Shown: positions 33,486 through 41,901 of the stretch, piece after piece
Position numbering within the stretch: position 1 is the first letter of the stretch
Layout of the letters: each line of letters opens with the position of its first letter
Source of the DNA: Levilinea saccharolytica
Lineage (GTDB): Bacteria; Chloroflexota; Anaerolineae; Anaerolineales; Anaerolineaceae
Length of the DNA: 64,000 nucleotides
Assembly: GCF_001306035.1 (NCBI RefSeq)
Contig: NZ_LGCM01000019.1
Span: 1 to 64,000 of the forward strand
Reading direction: 5' to 3'
The notes under the pieces: generated by a model
The model's input: the letters and a program-made list of their open reading frames with translations, nothing else
The model's database searches: none
What the model was told of the DNA's origin: nothing
Program-made: the position numbers and the translations under genes

Positions 33486-34292
33486 CTAGGCGAAAGGGGG
33501 AAAGGCGCGTGCAACCGGCGCGTTTTCACCGAGCAGCTGGGGCAGCAGGGTTTGCAGGCCCTCTGGGTCGCCGGTGGTTTCCACGCGCAGTTCGGCGGGC
33601 GCCCCGACAGCCAGCCAGCCGCGCTCGGCCAGAAGGTGCTGCACCTGGCGGGCCACGGCGGGCGAGGGGTCAATTACCTGTACCTGGGGGCCGACAATCT
33701 CCTCAATCACGGGGATGGCAAAGGGGTAATGGGTGCAGCCCAGCACCACGGTATCAATGCCCTGGCGCAGCATGGGTTCAAGGGCTTTTTCCAAAATGGC
33801 GCGGGTTTGGGGGGCGTGCACGGCGCCCGCCTCAATTTGCTGCACCAGGCCGGGGCAGGTATCTTGCAGCAGGGTCACGCCCTGGGCAAAACGCTCCACC
33901 ACCGAAGCGTACAGCGCCCCCTGAAAGGTAGCGGGGGTGGCCAACACGCCCACCACGCCGCTGCGGGTGTGGGTGGCGGCGGGTTTGACGGCGGGCTCCA
34001 TGCCCACAAAAGGGGTGTCGGGAAAGGCGCGCCGCAGTTCATACAGCGCGGCAGCGGAGGCGGTGTTGCAGGCCACCACAATCAAGCGCGCCCCCTGGGC
34101 CAGCAGGTGGCGGGTGAGGGCAAAGGAAAAGGCGCGCACCTCGTCCAGCGTGCGCGGCCCGTAGGGCACATGCGCCTGATCGCCTAAAAAGTGGATGGGT
34201 TGGGCGGGCAGCAGCTGGCGCAGGGCGCGCACTACCGATAGGCCGCCCACGCCAGAATCAAACACGCCCACGGGGTAGGTTTCGGCGGGCAT
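33486..34292 (-). CDS. murI: Glutamate racemase
   Basis: 268 aa. It makes D-glutamate for peptidoglycan. Both catalytic cysteines are visible in VVACNTASA (about 77-85) and VLGCTHYPF (about 190-198), along with the FDSGVGGLSV substrate loop at the N terminus. Length is normal. It begins 12 bp after the amidotransferase-like gene and is followed by the amine oxidase. Its presence indicates a peptidoglycan-containing, monoderm-type wall, although Chloroflexota walls vary. Confidence 0.95.
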   Translation of the reverse strand: MPAETYPVGVFDSGVGGLSVVRALRQLLPAQPIHFLGDQAHVPYGPRTLDEVRAFSFALTRHLLAQGARLIVVACNTASAAALYELRRAFPDTPFVGMEPAVKPAATHTRSGVVGVLATPATFQGALYASVVERFAQGVTLLQDTCPGLVQQIEAGAVHAPQTRAILEKALEPMLRQGIDTVVLGCTHYPFAIPVIEEIVGPQVQVIDPSPAVARQVQHLLAERGWLAVGAPAELRVETTGDPEGLQTLLPQLLGENAPVARAFPPFA

Positions 34293-34304
34293 GGGCGCGG
34301 CGCT

Positions 34305-35030
34305 TTACTCTTCTTCCTGCAAAACGGCTTCGATGAAGGCGGTGAAGAGGGCCTGCATGGGGGCCGAATCCGGCATCCATTCCGGGTGCCACTGCACCGC
34401 CAGGCCAAAGGGGTTGCCCGGCAGCTCCACGCCTTCCAACAGGCCGTCGGTGGCGTGCGCGCTGGGGATCAGCCCTTGCCCGATGCGCTGTACGCCCTGG
34501 TGGTGCAGGCTGTTGACGGCAAAGCGGGTGCCGCCCAGAATGCGCGCCAGGCGCGTTTCGGCGGTGATATCCACTTCGTGCGCCGGAAAGTCATAGGCGC
34601 GGCCTTCTTCGTGGGCGTGGGGCAGCTCGGCGGAGAACTGGTCGGCGATGTCGGTGTAGAGCGCGCCGCCCAGGGTAACGTTGAGCAGTTGAAAGCCGCG
34701 GCAGATGCCCATGAAGGGGAAGCGCTGGGCGATGGCCTGTTCCAGCAGGATGGTTTCCACACGGTCGCGCTCGGCGTCCACGCCGTAGACGCGCGGATGG
34801 GGCTGCCCGTTGTAGCGCTGGGGATCAATATCGCCGCCGCCGGTGAAGATGACCCCATCCAGGCGGTTGAGCAGGCGGTTGATCTCGGAGGGCGTGAGGC
34901 CCAAAGGGATCAAAACAGGCAGGCCGCCGGCCCGCTGCACGGCGCGCACATAGGTGCCGCGGCAGGCGAAGGTGGGCAGGGTGGCGGCGTCTTGCTGAAA
35001 AGTGGTGATTCCAATGAGCGGAGCGGTCAT
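34305..35030 (-). CDS. Gamma-glutamyl-gamma-aminobutyrate hydrolase family peptidase (C26)
   Basis: 241 aa class-I glutamine-amidotransferase fold. The nucleophile elbow is GICRGFQLLN (Cys about 108), and the His-Glu pair is in QWHPEW near the C terminus. Relatives (PuuD) hydrolyse gamma-glutamyl amides; here the substrate is unassigned. The ATG at 35030 is chosen behind AGGAG. Upstream of murI in the same direction, so a link to glutamate metabolism is plausible. Confidence 0.85.
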   Translation of the reverse strand: MTAPLIGITTFQQDAATLPTFACRGTYVRAVQRAGGLPVLIPLGLTPSEINRLLNRLDGVIFTGGGDIDPQRYNGQPHPRVYGVDAERDRVETILLEQAIAQRFPFMGICRGFQLLNVTLGGALYTDIADQFSAELPHAHEEGRAYDFPAHEVDITAETRLARILGGTRFAVNSLHHQGVQRIGQGLIPSAHATDGLLEGVELPGNPFGLAVQWHPEWMPDSAPMQALFTAFIEAVLQEEE

Positions 35031-35060
35031 CAGCACATCTCCTGGTGGGGGCTGAAATAT

Positions 35061-35093
35061 AAAAAGGGCGCAACCTCGGCGCAGGTTGCACCC
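35061..35093 (-). terminator. Terminator of rplS
   Basis: On the minus strand GGGTGCAACCT / AGGTTGCGCCC hairpin followed by TTTTT, starting about 40 bp after the rplS stop codon. Confidence 0.85.
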
Positions 35094-35132
35094 GGAAGGT
35101 GCGAAAAAATCAGTTCGACCGAACCCGACGGT

Positions 35133-35477
35133 CTAGAACTTTTGCTTCAGGCGAGCGCTCTTGCCCGTGCGGTCGCGCAGGAAGTACAGGCGCGCGCGGC
35201 GCACTTTGCTGTGACGTTCCACCACCACTTTGTCAATGCGCGGGGAGCGCATCAGGAAAACGCGTTCCACACCGATGCCGTTGCTGGCTACGCGGCGCAC
35301 GGTGAAGGTGGAATTGGCGAGGTTGTCATGCACATACAAAACGGTACCCTTGAATTCCTGGATACGTTCGCGGTTGCCTTCTTTAATCTTGACATGCACG
35401 CTGACGACATCACCGGGGGTCAGTTGGGGGATATTCGGGTTCTCGGGAGCCTCAACGGCTTTTAACAGGTCACTCAT
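35133..35477 (-). CDS. rplS: 50S ribosomal protein L19
   Basis: 114 aa, the expected length. The L19 signature is clear: IPQLTPGDVVSVHVKIKEG, then RIQEFKGTVL and a C-terminal basic VRRARLYFLRDRTGKSARL. It sits at the 30S-50S interface. It stands alone here, flanked by its terminator and a divergent promoter region, not in the common rpsP-rimM-trmD-rplS order. Confidence 0.97.
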   Translation of the reverse strand: MSDLLKAVEAPENPNIPQLTPGDVVSVHVKIKEGNRERIQEFKGTVLYVHDNLANSTFTVRRVASNGIGVERVFLMRSPRIDKVVVERHSKVRRARLYFLRDRTGKSARLKQKF

Positions 35478-35654
35478 GGCACCAATCCTTACTCACAATT
35501 TTTACAAATGATGTCCGCGCGGCCATCACCGGCGGCGCGAATGCGGATTATATCACAGGGTGCGCACCGCCGCAAGGTGGTTTTTGGGCCTCATCTGCGC
35601 GTGCACAGTGCCAATCTTACCACATTAAGGCCTGGGCTGGGGATGAATTCGCTC

Positions 35655-35701
35655 TTGACAAGCACCATGGCTGTGGGTAGAATGAGATAGAACATAAGTT
35701 C
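35655..35701 (+). promoter_or_regulatory. Promoter with a LexA-like box at the start site (FtsK-like operon)
   Basis: TTGACA (35655-35660), a 17-bp spacer and TAGAAT (35678-35683) form a near-consensus promoter. GAACATAAGTTC (35690-35701) covers the predicted +1 and matches GAAC-N4-GTTC, the LexA operator of Gram-positive bacteria that is also known from Dehalococcoides. The position is ideal for repression, suggesting SOS control. Confidence 0.7.
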
Positions 35702-35731
35702 TATTTGCTCGCTCACCAGGAGGTGAGGACT

Positions 35732-37072
35732 ATGCTCTCAAAATTTCCCGAACGCCGCCCGTTCAAGCTGCCCCCGGAGCGCATGCCAGCGCAGGAGCCG
35801 CAGCGCGTTCGCATTGAAGATGAATTTCTGCCGCCCCAAGAATGGGATGAAGATGAGCTGTCGGGCGATGCCCAGGCGGCTGCCCCGACCGAGGCGCAAG
35901 AGCAGGCTGAATCAGAAGCTGAGGTGGAGATCGAGGCAGAAGAAGAAGCCGATCTCCCCGTGCAGGCAGCTGCACAGCTGCCGCCCCAACGCCCACCCGC
36001 TGTGATGCAGGCGCGCCCCCAGCCGGCCGTGCCTCCCCCACCTACGCCCCGCTGGGCACCCAACGCCCACCGTCCCCAACCCGCCTCCCCCCCGCCGGAG
36101 CCGGTCTTCCCCATTGAGGAGATCAGCCCGGAGGAATGGGCCGCGCTGAAGATTCCCACGCCCCCCGCCCCGGCTGTACCCCAGCCCGCCCCTACGTTTG
36201 AACCCCCCATAGAAGCGGCCGCTGCATTGGAGCACCCCGCGGAAGAATCCCATGCCGAAGAAACCCTTGCGGAAGAAGCCCCGGCGCCAGAGCAGCCCAA
36301 GCCTCAGCCCGCCGCCGCACCGGCGCAGAAACCGGCGGCAGAGACTTCGCTGCGCGATTTGATCCGCGCTTGCAGCAGCCTGCCGGCGCATACCGCCGTG
36401 TTGGGCATGTGCGCAGACGGTCTGCCGGTGCTGTTTGACCTTCTGGACGCGCGCCCCGGGCCTTTCCTGGTGACGGGCGACCCGGGCTGCGGCAAAACCG
36501 CCCTGCTGCACACCCTGCTGCACACCGCCGCGGCCCTCACCAACCCGGCCGAGCTGCGCTTTGTGGTGCTGGCCGCCAAACCGCAGGAATACGCCGCCCT
36601 GGCCTCCGGCGCCGACACCGCCGCCCACTGCGACGGTATTTTTGACAGCCGCCAACCGGCTGCATGGGAGCAGATCCTGCGGGCGGCCGAGGTGGCCGAA
36701 CAGCGCTATGCCGAAGGGCGGGCGGGTACGCCGCTGCTGCTGGTTCTGGACGATCTGCGCTTTATCGGCGAGGTGGACAGCACCGTGCGCTTGAACCTGG
36801 AATGGCTGTTTCAAAACGGCCCCGCAGCGCATGTGTGGCCGCTGGCGGCCCTGCCCACCCAGGCTGCCCTGCAGATGGGCCGCTGGACGCGCCGGTTTGG
36901 CACGCGCCTGATCGGGCACATGCCGGCCGATTCTGCCCGCAGGCTGGCCCTTTTTGATGATCTGACGGCCCAGGATCTGCGGCCGGGGCGTGAATTTGCT
37001 TTGCATCTGGAAGACGGTTGGCTGCGCTTTTTCCTGCCGCTGCTGCCGGAAGCCCACAGGAGGTCTGCATGA
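35732..37072 (+). CDS. FtsK/SpoIIIE-like P-loop ATPase with long acidic-proline N terminus
   Basis: 446 aa. Residues 1-205 are low complexity (Pro, Glu, Ala; repeated EEA and PPP). Residues about 215-440 form one P-loop domain: AVLGMCADGLPVLFDL, Walker A GDPGCGKT (249-256), Walker B LLLVLDD (about 335-341), and RFGTRLIGHMPADSAR, similar to the FtsK sensor segment. The entry strand and Walker A context are typical of the FtsK/HerA superfamily, but the protein is short and has no membrane helices or gamma domain. The start follows AGGAGGTG. Its stop overlaps the next gene by four bases. Confidence 0.7.
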   Translation: MLSKFPERRPFKLPPERMPAQEPQRVRIEDEFLPPQEWDEDELSGDAQAAAPTEAQEQAESEAEVEIEAEEEADLPVQAAAQLPPQRPPAVMQARPQPAVPPPPTPRWAPNAHRPQPASPPPEPVFPIEEISPEEWAALKIPTPPAPAVPQPAPTFEPPIEAAAALEHPAEESHAEETLAEEAPAPEQPKPQPAAAPAQKPAAETSLRDLIRACSSLPAHTAVLGMCADGLPVLFDLLDARPGPFLVTGDPGCGKTALLHTLLHTAAALTNPAELRFVVLAAKPQEYAALASGADTAAHCDGIFDSRQPAAWEQILRAAEVAEQRYAEGRAGTPLLLVLDDLRFIGEVDSTVRLNLEWLFQNGPAAHVWPLAALPTQAALQMGRWTRRFGTRLIGHMPADSARRLALFDDLTAQDLRPGREFALHLEDGWLRFFLPLLPEAHRRSA

Positions 37073-37296
37073 GTTTGGGACTGCTGTACCGAGAACGGCG
37101 GGCCAAAGATGAACTGGCCCAGCGCATTTTGCAGGCGGCGGCGGCCTATCAACGCATGTACGGCCGCCGCCCAGAAGTGTGTTATGTGCATCCGAGCTGC
37201 CAGGAGGGGTTGACCCAACTACCCCAAATGGAAGTGCGCGCGGACGAACAGATTCAGCCGAACCAGTTCTATCTGGGCCTGTTCACCGGCCGCTGA
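37069..37296 (+). CDS. 75-aa partner of the FtsK-like ATPase
   Basis: 75-aa soluble protein; a helical N-terminal half (RRAKDELAQRILQAAAAYQRMYG) is followed by a short beta-rich tail (PEVCYVHPSCQEGL, FYLGLF). Unrecognised. The ATG overlaps the ATPase stop (ATGA) and follows AGGAGG, so it is translationally coupled. A role as a regulator or adaptor of the ATPase is an inference from coupling. Confidence 0.6.
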   Translation: MSLGLLYRERRAKDELAQRILQAAAAYQRMYGRRPEVCYVHPSCQEGLTQLPQMEVRADEQIQPNQFYLGLFTGR

Positions 37297-37302
37297 GCTG
37301 CT

Positions 37303-38223
37303 CTAAGGCACAGCAGGCGGTATCCGCCCGATCATGCTCAACAGGATGCTGAGCGGATTCTGGCTGAACTCCCCGGCGAAATGCACGGCGGCCTCTTCCA
37401 GGCTGACCTCCCCGCTGGTTTCCTCGCGTAGATACCACAGGTGCTCAATCACCCACAGGTACAGGTCGGCTTCGGTGCGTCCGGGGAATTCTTTCAAGAT
37501 ATTCTGGCTGCGGATGACCTCTACCAGGGGCTGATACACCTGTTCGCACCAGCCCACCACGGCCTCTTCCCAGGAAATCTCCCGCTGTTGGTCAATACCC
37601 ATGAAGTAGCGGTGCGCGGAGATGTGCTCCAGCAGTTTCTGGTAGCCCCCCGGCAGGGTGAGCCGCACTTCGCTCGCTGGGCAGCGCTCTTTAAGGCCGG
37701 TCTGGCGCGCAAATTCGGCCTGTTCCACGCGGCGGATGATTTCATCAATGTCCATATCGGGTGTGATCTCGGCGTCCACGTCAATGGCGACCACCTCGGC
37801 GTCAATGAAAGCCTGCCCGCGCTCGCGGGCCACGGAAACGCGGTGGTTGCCGTCGCTGACAAAATACAGCTCGCCCACTTTGTAGGCCTGGATGGGCGGC
37901 AGAGGCACATCCTGCAGATGGGCGGCGTCAATGCTTTCCCAGCGCCCGCGGGTGCGCGTTTGGCGGGGCAAAAAAGCGCGGTCAAAATCACGGTAACGGC
38001 CTACGCTGCCCACAATCTGTTCCATGGGAATTTGCTGCACCCCCAGGGAGTGCTGTCCGGCGAAGGGTAAGTTGCGCCGCACCTCGTCAAAGGGCAGCAG
38101 CTCATTTTTGCTTTGGGTCAGCCAGCTCCATACCCCCCGCCAGAAGCCTTTGCGCAGGGCGGCTTCAAAATCAGCGCGCGCTGCTTGTTGGGTTGCTTTG
38201 GATTCAGAAGAAGGGTCGTTCAT
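37303..38223 (-). CDS. ParB-fold (DUF4032-like) protein
   Basis: 306 aa. The central SDGNHRVSVARERGQ (about 128-142) is the ParB/sulfiredoxin-like nucleotide-binding motif, here in a DUF4032-like context; the C-terminal half is helical (EISWEEAVVGWCEQVYQPLVEVI) and has no helix-turn-helix, so it is not a chromosome-partition ParB. Related proteins are widespread but uncharacterised. First of the long minus run to be read in this direction only from its right-hand neighbour; six bases separate it from the phosphoesterase gene. Confidence 0.7.
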   Translation of the reverse strand: MNDPSSESKATQQAARADFEAALRKGFWRGVWSWLTQSKNELLPFDEVRRNLPFAGQHSLGVQQIPMEQIVGSVGRYRDFDRAFLPRQTRTRGRWESIDAAHLQDVPLPPIQAYKVGELYFVSDGNHRVSVARERGQAFIDAEVVAIDVDAEITPDMDIDEIIRRVEQAEFARQTGLKERCPASEVRLTLPGGYQKLLEHISAHRYFMGIDQQREISWEEAVVGWCEQVYQPLVEVIRSQNILKEFPGRTEADLYLWVIEHLWYLREETSGEVSLEEAAVHFAGEFSQNPLSILLSMIGRIPPAVP

Positions 38224-38229
38224 GGTATA

Positions 38230-38910
38230 TCACTCTCTTGGTGGGCCGTGAAAACGCCGTATGGGCTTGGGAGGGGCGGCGAAACCCTCCAGGTTAATTT
38301 CGCGGAACCCGTAGGCGTTGATCACGCGGGTGGGGCCGTGCCGGGTTTCCGACACCTCGTCTTGCCGGTACAGATGGATGTGGCCGTGAAAATGGAATTG
38401 GGGCTTAAACACCTCGATCAGCCAGCGAAAAGCGCGGATGCCCTGATGCGGGCGGTCTTCGCGGTCTTGGATCTTCCAGGGGGGCGCGTGGGTCACTAAA
38501 ATATCCAGGTAGCGCCCGTAGCGCAGTTTGTTGTACAGCAGCCCCGGCACCATCCCCAGCGCCATGCTCCAGTAATCGGATTGGGAATACTGGTTGCGGC
38601 CGTAGTTGTACTGCAAACAGCCTTCGAAACCTGCGATCAATAACCCGGATTCCAGGCGGAGGATACGCTGGTGCAGATCCACCGCTCCCCAGGGGCTGAG
38701 CCGCTCCCCCTGGGCGGTCCATTCCACCTGCCCGGCGTGGTTGCCGCGCACGTACAGCAGGGGCACGTCCAACATGCTGAGGATGTATTCCAGATAGGAA
38801 TAGGGCAGGTCGCCGCAGGAGATGACCAGGTCAACCTCGTGAAAGCGGCGGGTGATGTGGGGGCTGTAGAGGATGCCCATTTCCTCATCGCTGATCGCCA
38901 AAATTTTCAC
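38230..38910 (-). CDS. Metallophosphoesterase
   Basis: 226 aa of the calcineurin-like phosphoesterase superfamily. Motifs: ILAISDEE at the N terminus (a D-E variant of D-x-H), SCGDLPY (GD), VRGNHAG (GNH), THAPPW (H) and FHGHIHLY (GHxH). Substitution of the usual D-x-H by D-E suggests altered metal binding or substrate. It overlaps acpS by four bases and is followed by the ParB-fold gene. Confidence 0.82.
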   Translation of the reverse strand: MKILAISDEEMGILYSPHITRRFHEVDLVISCGDLPYSYLEYILSMLDVPLLYVRGNHAGQVEWTAQGERLSPWGAVDLHQRILRLESGLLIAGFEGCLQYNYGRNQYSQSDYWSMALGMVPGLLYNKLRYGRYLDILVTHAPPWKIQDREDRPHQGIRAFRWLIEVFKPQFHFHGHIHLYRQDEVSETRHGPTRVINAYGFREINLEGFAAPPKPIRRFHGPPRE

Positions 38911-39305
38911 GGCCCGGCCTCGGTGTTTGCGGCGGGCATGCCCAGCGCCACTGCCAGGGCCACGGCGTGGGTCTGGCTGTGGCTGATGCTCAGCGACCAG
39001 GTGTCCAGCCCCAATTCGGCGGCGCGGCGTTGGGCCTCACCGTGCAGGCACAGTTCCGGCTGGCCTTGCGGCCCGCGCAGGATTTCGATCTCCTGCCAGC
39101 TCACCGCGCCGATGCCGCAGCCCAGGGCCTTGGCCACGGCCTCTTTGGCCGCGAAGCGTCCCGCCAGACTGGCGTTGGATTCGCCCATTTGATCCCGTTC
39201 CAAGGGGGTATAAACGCGCAGCAAAAAGCGGGCGCGGACAGCGGGCTTGAGATCGGCCAGCCGCTGAATTTCCACCAGATCCACACCCGAACGCAGGATC
39301 AGCAT
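38907..39305 (-). CDS. acpS: Holo-acyl-carrier-protein synthase
   Basis: 132 aa. Transfers 4'-phosphopantetheine from CoA to ACP. The Mg2+ ligands Asp8 in GVDLVEI and Glu in FAAKEAVAKAL are present, and SISHS occurs near the C terminus. It overlaps the upstream M16 gene by seven bases and the downstream phosphoesterase by four. It could activate the stand-alone ACP encoded at 46677, although housekeeping ACP is the primary client. Confidence 0.93.
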   Translation of the reverse strand: MLILRSGVDLVEIQRLADLKPAVRARFLLRVYTPLERDQMGESNASLAGRFAAKEAVAKALGCGIGAVSWQEIEILRGPQGQPELCLHGEAQRRAAELGLDTWSLSISHSQTHAVALAVALGMPAANTEAGP

Positions 39306-40597
39306 ATCCCCTGGCTCCAATCGGCGGCGGGCTGCGGCCCGGCGGTGACGATGATCAGGCGCTGGGGGTCCAGATAGTGCTGGGCGGCGGCCAGGATCTG
39401 TTCGGGGGTCACGGCGCGCACCGCGTCGGGGAAGCGTTGGTAGTAATCCAGCCCCAACTGAAAACGTTCCAGGTTGAGTAAGGCGTTGGCCACCCCGCTG
39501 TTGGATTCCAGCGAGAGCGGCAGCCGCCCGATGAAATTGGCCTGGCTGTCGGCCAGCTCCTGCGGGCTGACCGGCTCGCGCACAAAGCGGCCCAGTTCCG
39601 CCAGGATGAGGTCCACCGCCTGACGCAGATGGGCTGGGTTGAGGCCCGCGGAAACCTCCCACGAGCCGCTTTCGATCCAGGCGTTCAGACTGGTGCTGGC
39701 GGCGTAGGCCAGTCCGGCCTGCTCACGCACCACCCCGCCGATGCGGCCCATCATGCCGAACTGCCCCAGGATATTGTTGCCCAGCGAGGCGGGCAGGTAA
39801 TGGGGTGAGGCGCGCTGCGGCCCCAGACCGCCCATTACCAGATCGAGCTGGGTTTTGCCGGGGATGAAGATGTGGCGGCACTGCATCTGCTGGGGCGGCT
39901 GGATGGGTTGGGTGGGCGGCGGCGCGGGAATTTCCGCGGGCTGCCAATCGCCCAGGGCGGCCTGCACGCTTTCTACCGCCTGCTGGGGGGAGATGCCGCC
40001 CACCACCGCCACCACCATGCCGCGTGGCTGGTAATATTGGCGGTGAAAATGCGCCAGGTCGTCCCGCTGGATCTCCTGGATGGTTTCCAGATAACCGTCT
40101 TCGGGCCGCCCGTAGGGATGTCCTTCGAAAACCAGTTCATCGAAGGTCAGCGAGGCCATACTTGCGGTGTTTTCGGCGCGCAGCTTCAGCCCGGCGGTGA
40201 ATTGGGCGCGCAACCGTTCCACCCATTCAGGAGGGAATTGGGGGGCGCGCAGACATTGGCTGAGCAGATCCAGCAGCATGGGCAAATCTTCGGCCAGCGC
40301 CCGCCCGCCAAAGGCGGTGGTGTGCACGCTGGCCCCAAACCCCAGGGCGGCCCCCGCCGACTCAAGCTGTTCAAAAATGTCATGAAAGCCAAACCGCTCG
40401 GTGCCGCGCATGAGGGCGCTGGCGGTGAAGTGCGCCAGTCCCAGGCGTTCCAGGGGGTCATTTTGGCTGCCGCATTGGATATACCCGCTGAGCACCACCG
40501 AAGGGCTGTGGGTTTGGGCGCGGGCCAAAACCGTGATGCCGTTATCCAGCGTCACCCGCGTGACGTTATCGGGGCCGGGCAGGGTGGAGGGGTTCAT
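39299..40597 (-). CDS. M16 family peptidase homologue, inactive partner
   Basis: 432 aa with the two-domain M16B fold (N-terminal half about 10-215, C-terminal half 230-430). The zinc motif HxxEH is degenerate: H56-F-T-A-S60 replaces Glu and the second His, so it cannot be catalytic. M16B proteases (for example in mitochondria) often pair an active with a substrate-binding inactive subunit; the start overlaps the active partner's stop by four bases, fitting a heterodimer. Confidence 0.85.
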   Translation of the reverse strand: MNPSTLPGPDNVTRVTLDNGITVLARAQTHSPSVVLSGYIQCGSQNDPLERLGLAHFTASALMRGTERFGFHDIFEQLESAGAALGFGASVHTTAFGGRALAEDLPMLLDLLSQCLRAPQFPPEWVERLRAQFTAGLKLRAENTASMASLTFDELVFEGHPYGRPEDGYLETIQEIQRDDLAHFHRQYYQPRGMVVAVVGGISPQQAVESVQAALGDWQPAEIPAPPPTQPIQPPQQMQCRHIFIPGKTQLDLVMGGLGPQRASPHYLPASLGNNILGQFGMMGRIGGVVREQAGLAYAASTSLNAWIESGSWEVSAGLNPAHLRQAVDLILAELGRFVREPVSPQELADSQANFIGRLPLSLESNSGVANALLNLERFQLGLDYYQRFPDAVRAVTPEQILAAAQHYLDPQRLIIVTAGPQPAADWSQGIC

Positions 40598-41886
40598 GCG
40601 CCCCCTCCGGTGCTTTCGGGGCGGTAAATGCCCACCACACGCCGCTGCGGGCTGAGCCAGGTTTGGGCAGCGCGCTGCACATCCGCGGGGGTGACGCTTT
40701 CCAGGGCGGGAAGGTAATTGACAAACCAGGCGTAGCGGTCAAACATCTCTGCGTAGCCCAGCCAGAAAGCCTGATTGGTGATGTTCTCGCTGCCGTAGGC
40801 AAACAGGGCGCGCGCTTGTTTAATCGCCCGCCGGATTTCGGTTTCGTCCACAAGCTGATCCTGCAGCCGGGCCACGGCCTCATCCACGCGCGCCAAAACC
40901 GCTTCTGGGCTGGATTCGGGGCGCACCAGGGCGGTGATGTGGTACAGGAAGGGGTCTGCCGTAGCTTGCAGGCTGCCCTGCAGGCTGACGGCCAGCTCCT
41001 GCTCCACCACGGTGCGGTACAGGCGGCTGGTCTTGTTGGAGACCCCGCCGCCCCCAAACATGTTCAGGCTAGAGGGGCCGCTGAGCAGGCTGTCCACCAC
41101 GCTGAGGGTCAAAAAATCGGCCTGGCTGGCGGCGGGCGCGCGGTAGCTGATGCGCAGATAGGTGGTGCGTTCCGGCCCGCTGATTTCCACGCGCTGCTCG
41201 CCCTGCGGCTCTGGCTCTGGGCTCAGGCGCAGTTCCGGCACCTCGGCAGGCGGCAACCCGCCGTAGGCTTCGCCCAGACGCTGGATCATCTCGGCGCTGT
41301 CAAAATCACCCGCCAGGGTGACCAGGGCGTTGTTGGGGGCATAGTAACGGCGGTAATGGGCGTACAGGTCGCCGCGCTGGATGGCGCGCAGATCGTCCGG
41401 GGTGCCGATGACCTCGTTGCGGTAGGGGTGCTGGTGAAAGGCGGCCTCTTGAATGGCCACATCCAGGCGGAACATGGGTTCGTTCAGGCTGCCTTCCAGC
41501 TCCGAAAGGATCACCGTGCGCTCCGATTCCACCTCCTCGGGCGCAAACAGGCTGTTGACCATGCGGTCGGCCTCCAGGCGCAGGGCCAGGTCAATTTTGT
41601 CGGCGGGCAGGGTTTCGTAATAGGCGGTCCAATCCAAGTGGGTGAAGGCGTTCCAGGTGCCACCTTCTCGCGCCACCGCCTGATCCAGCACCCCGGCGGG
41701 GAACTGCGGCGTGCCTTTGAACTGCATGTGCTCGACCCAATGCGAAAGCCCGGTGCGGCCGGCCTGTTCCCAGCGCCCGCCCACCCGGTACCAGACCCAA
41801 TGGCTGATCAGCGGCGCGCTGTGAATTTCTTTTAGAGCTGCCCGCAGACCGTTGGGAAACTGGATCACCTGGATTTCGTCAGGCAT
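40594..41886 (-). CDS. M16 family zinc peptidase, active partner
   Basis: 430 aa. The inverted zinc motif is intact (H49-W-V-E-H53) with a downstream Glu in VESERTVILSELEGS as third ligand. The C-terminal half contains the usual R/Y substrate pocket region (NKTSRLYRTVVEQELAVSLQ). Insulinase/processing-peptidase-like enzyme acting on short peptides; substrate unknown. First of the pair; its stop overlaps the next gene. Confidence 0.88.
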   Translation of the reverse strand: MPDEIQVIQFPNGLRAALKEIHSAPLISHWVWYRVGGRWEQAGRTGLSHWVEHMQFKGTPQFPAGVLDQAVAREGGTWNAFTHLDWTAYYETLPADKIDLALRLEADRMVNSLFAPEEVESERTVILSELEGSLNEPMFRLDVAIQEAAFHQHPYRNEVIGTPDDLRAIQRGDLYAHYRRYYAPNNALVTLAGDFDSAEMIQRLGEAYGGLPPAEVPELRLSPEPEPQGEQRVEISGPERTTYLRISYRAPAASQADFLTLSVVDSLLSGPSSLNMFGGGGVSNKTSRLYRTVVEQELAVSLQGSLQATADPFLYHITALVRPESSPEAVLARVDEAVARLQDQLVDETEIRRAIKQARALFAYGSENITNQAFWLGYAEMFDRYAWFVNYLPALESVTPADVQRAAQTWLSPQRRVVGIYRPESTGGGA

Positions 41887-41901
41887 GCACTCCCACTTTC
41901 G

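Noticed and set aside
37303-38223. Chromosome-partition ParB acting on the parS sites
   Set aside because: It has the ParB-like nucleotide core but no helix-turn-helix or ParB C-terminal domain, and lies apart from parA.
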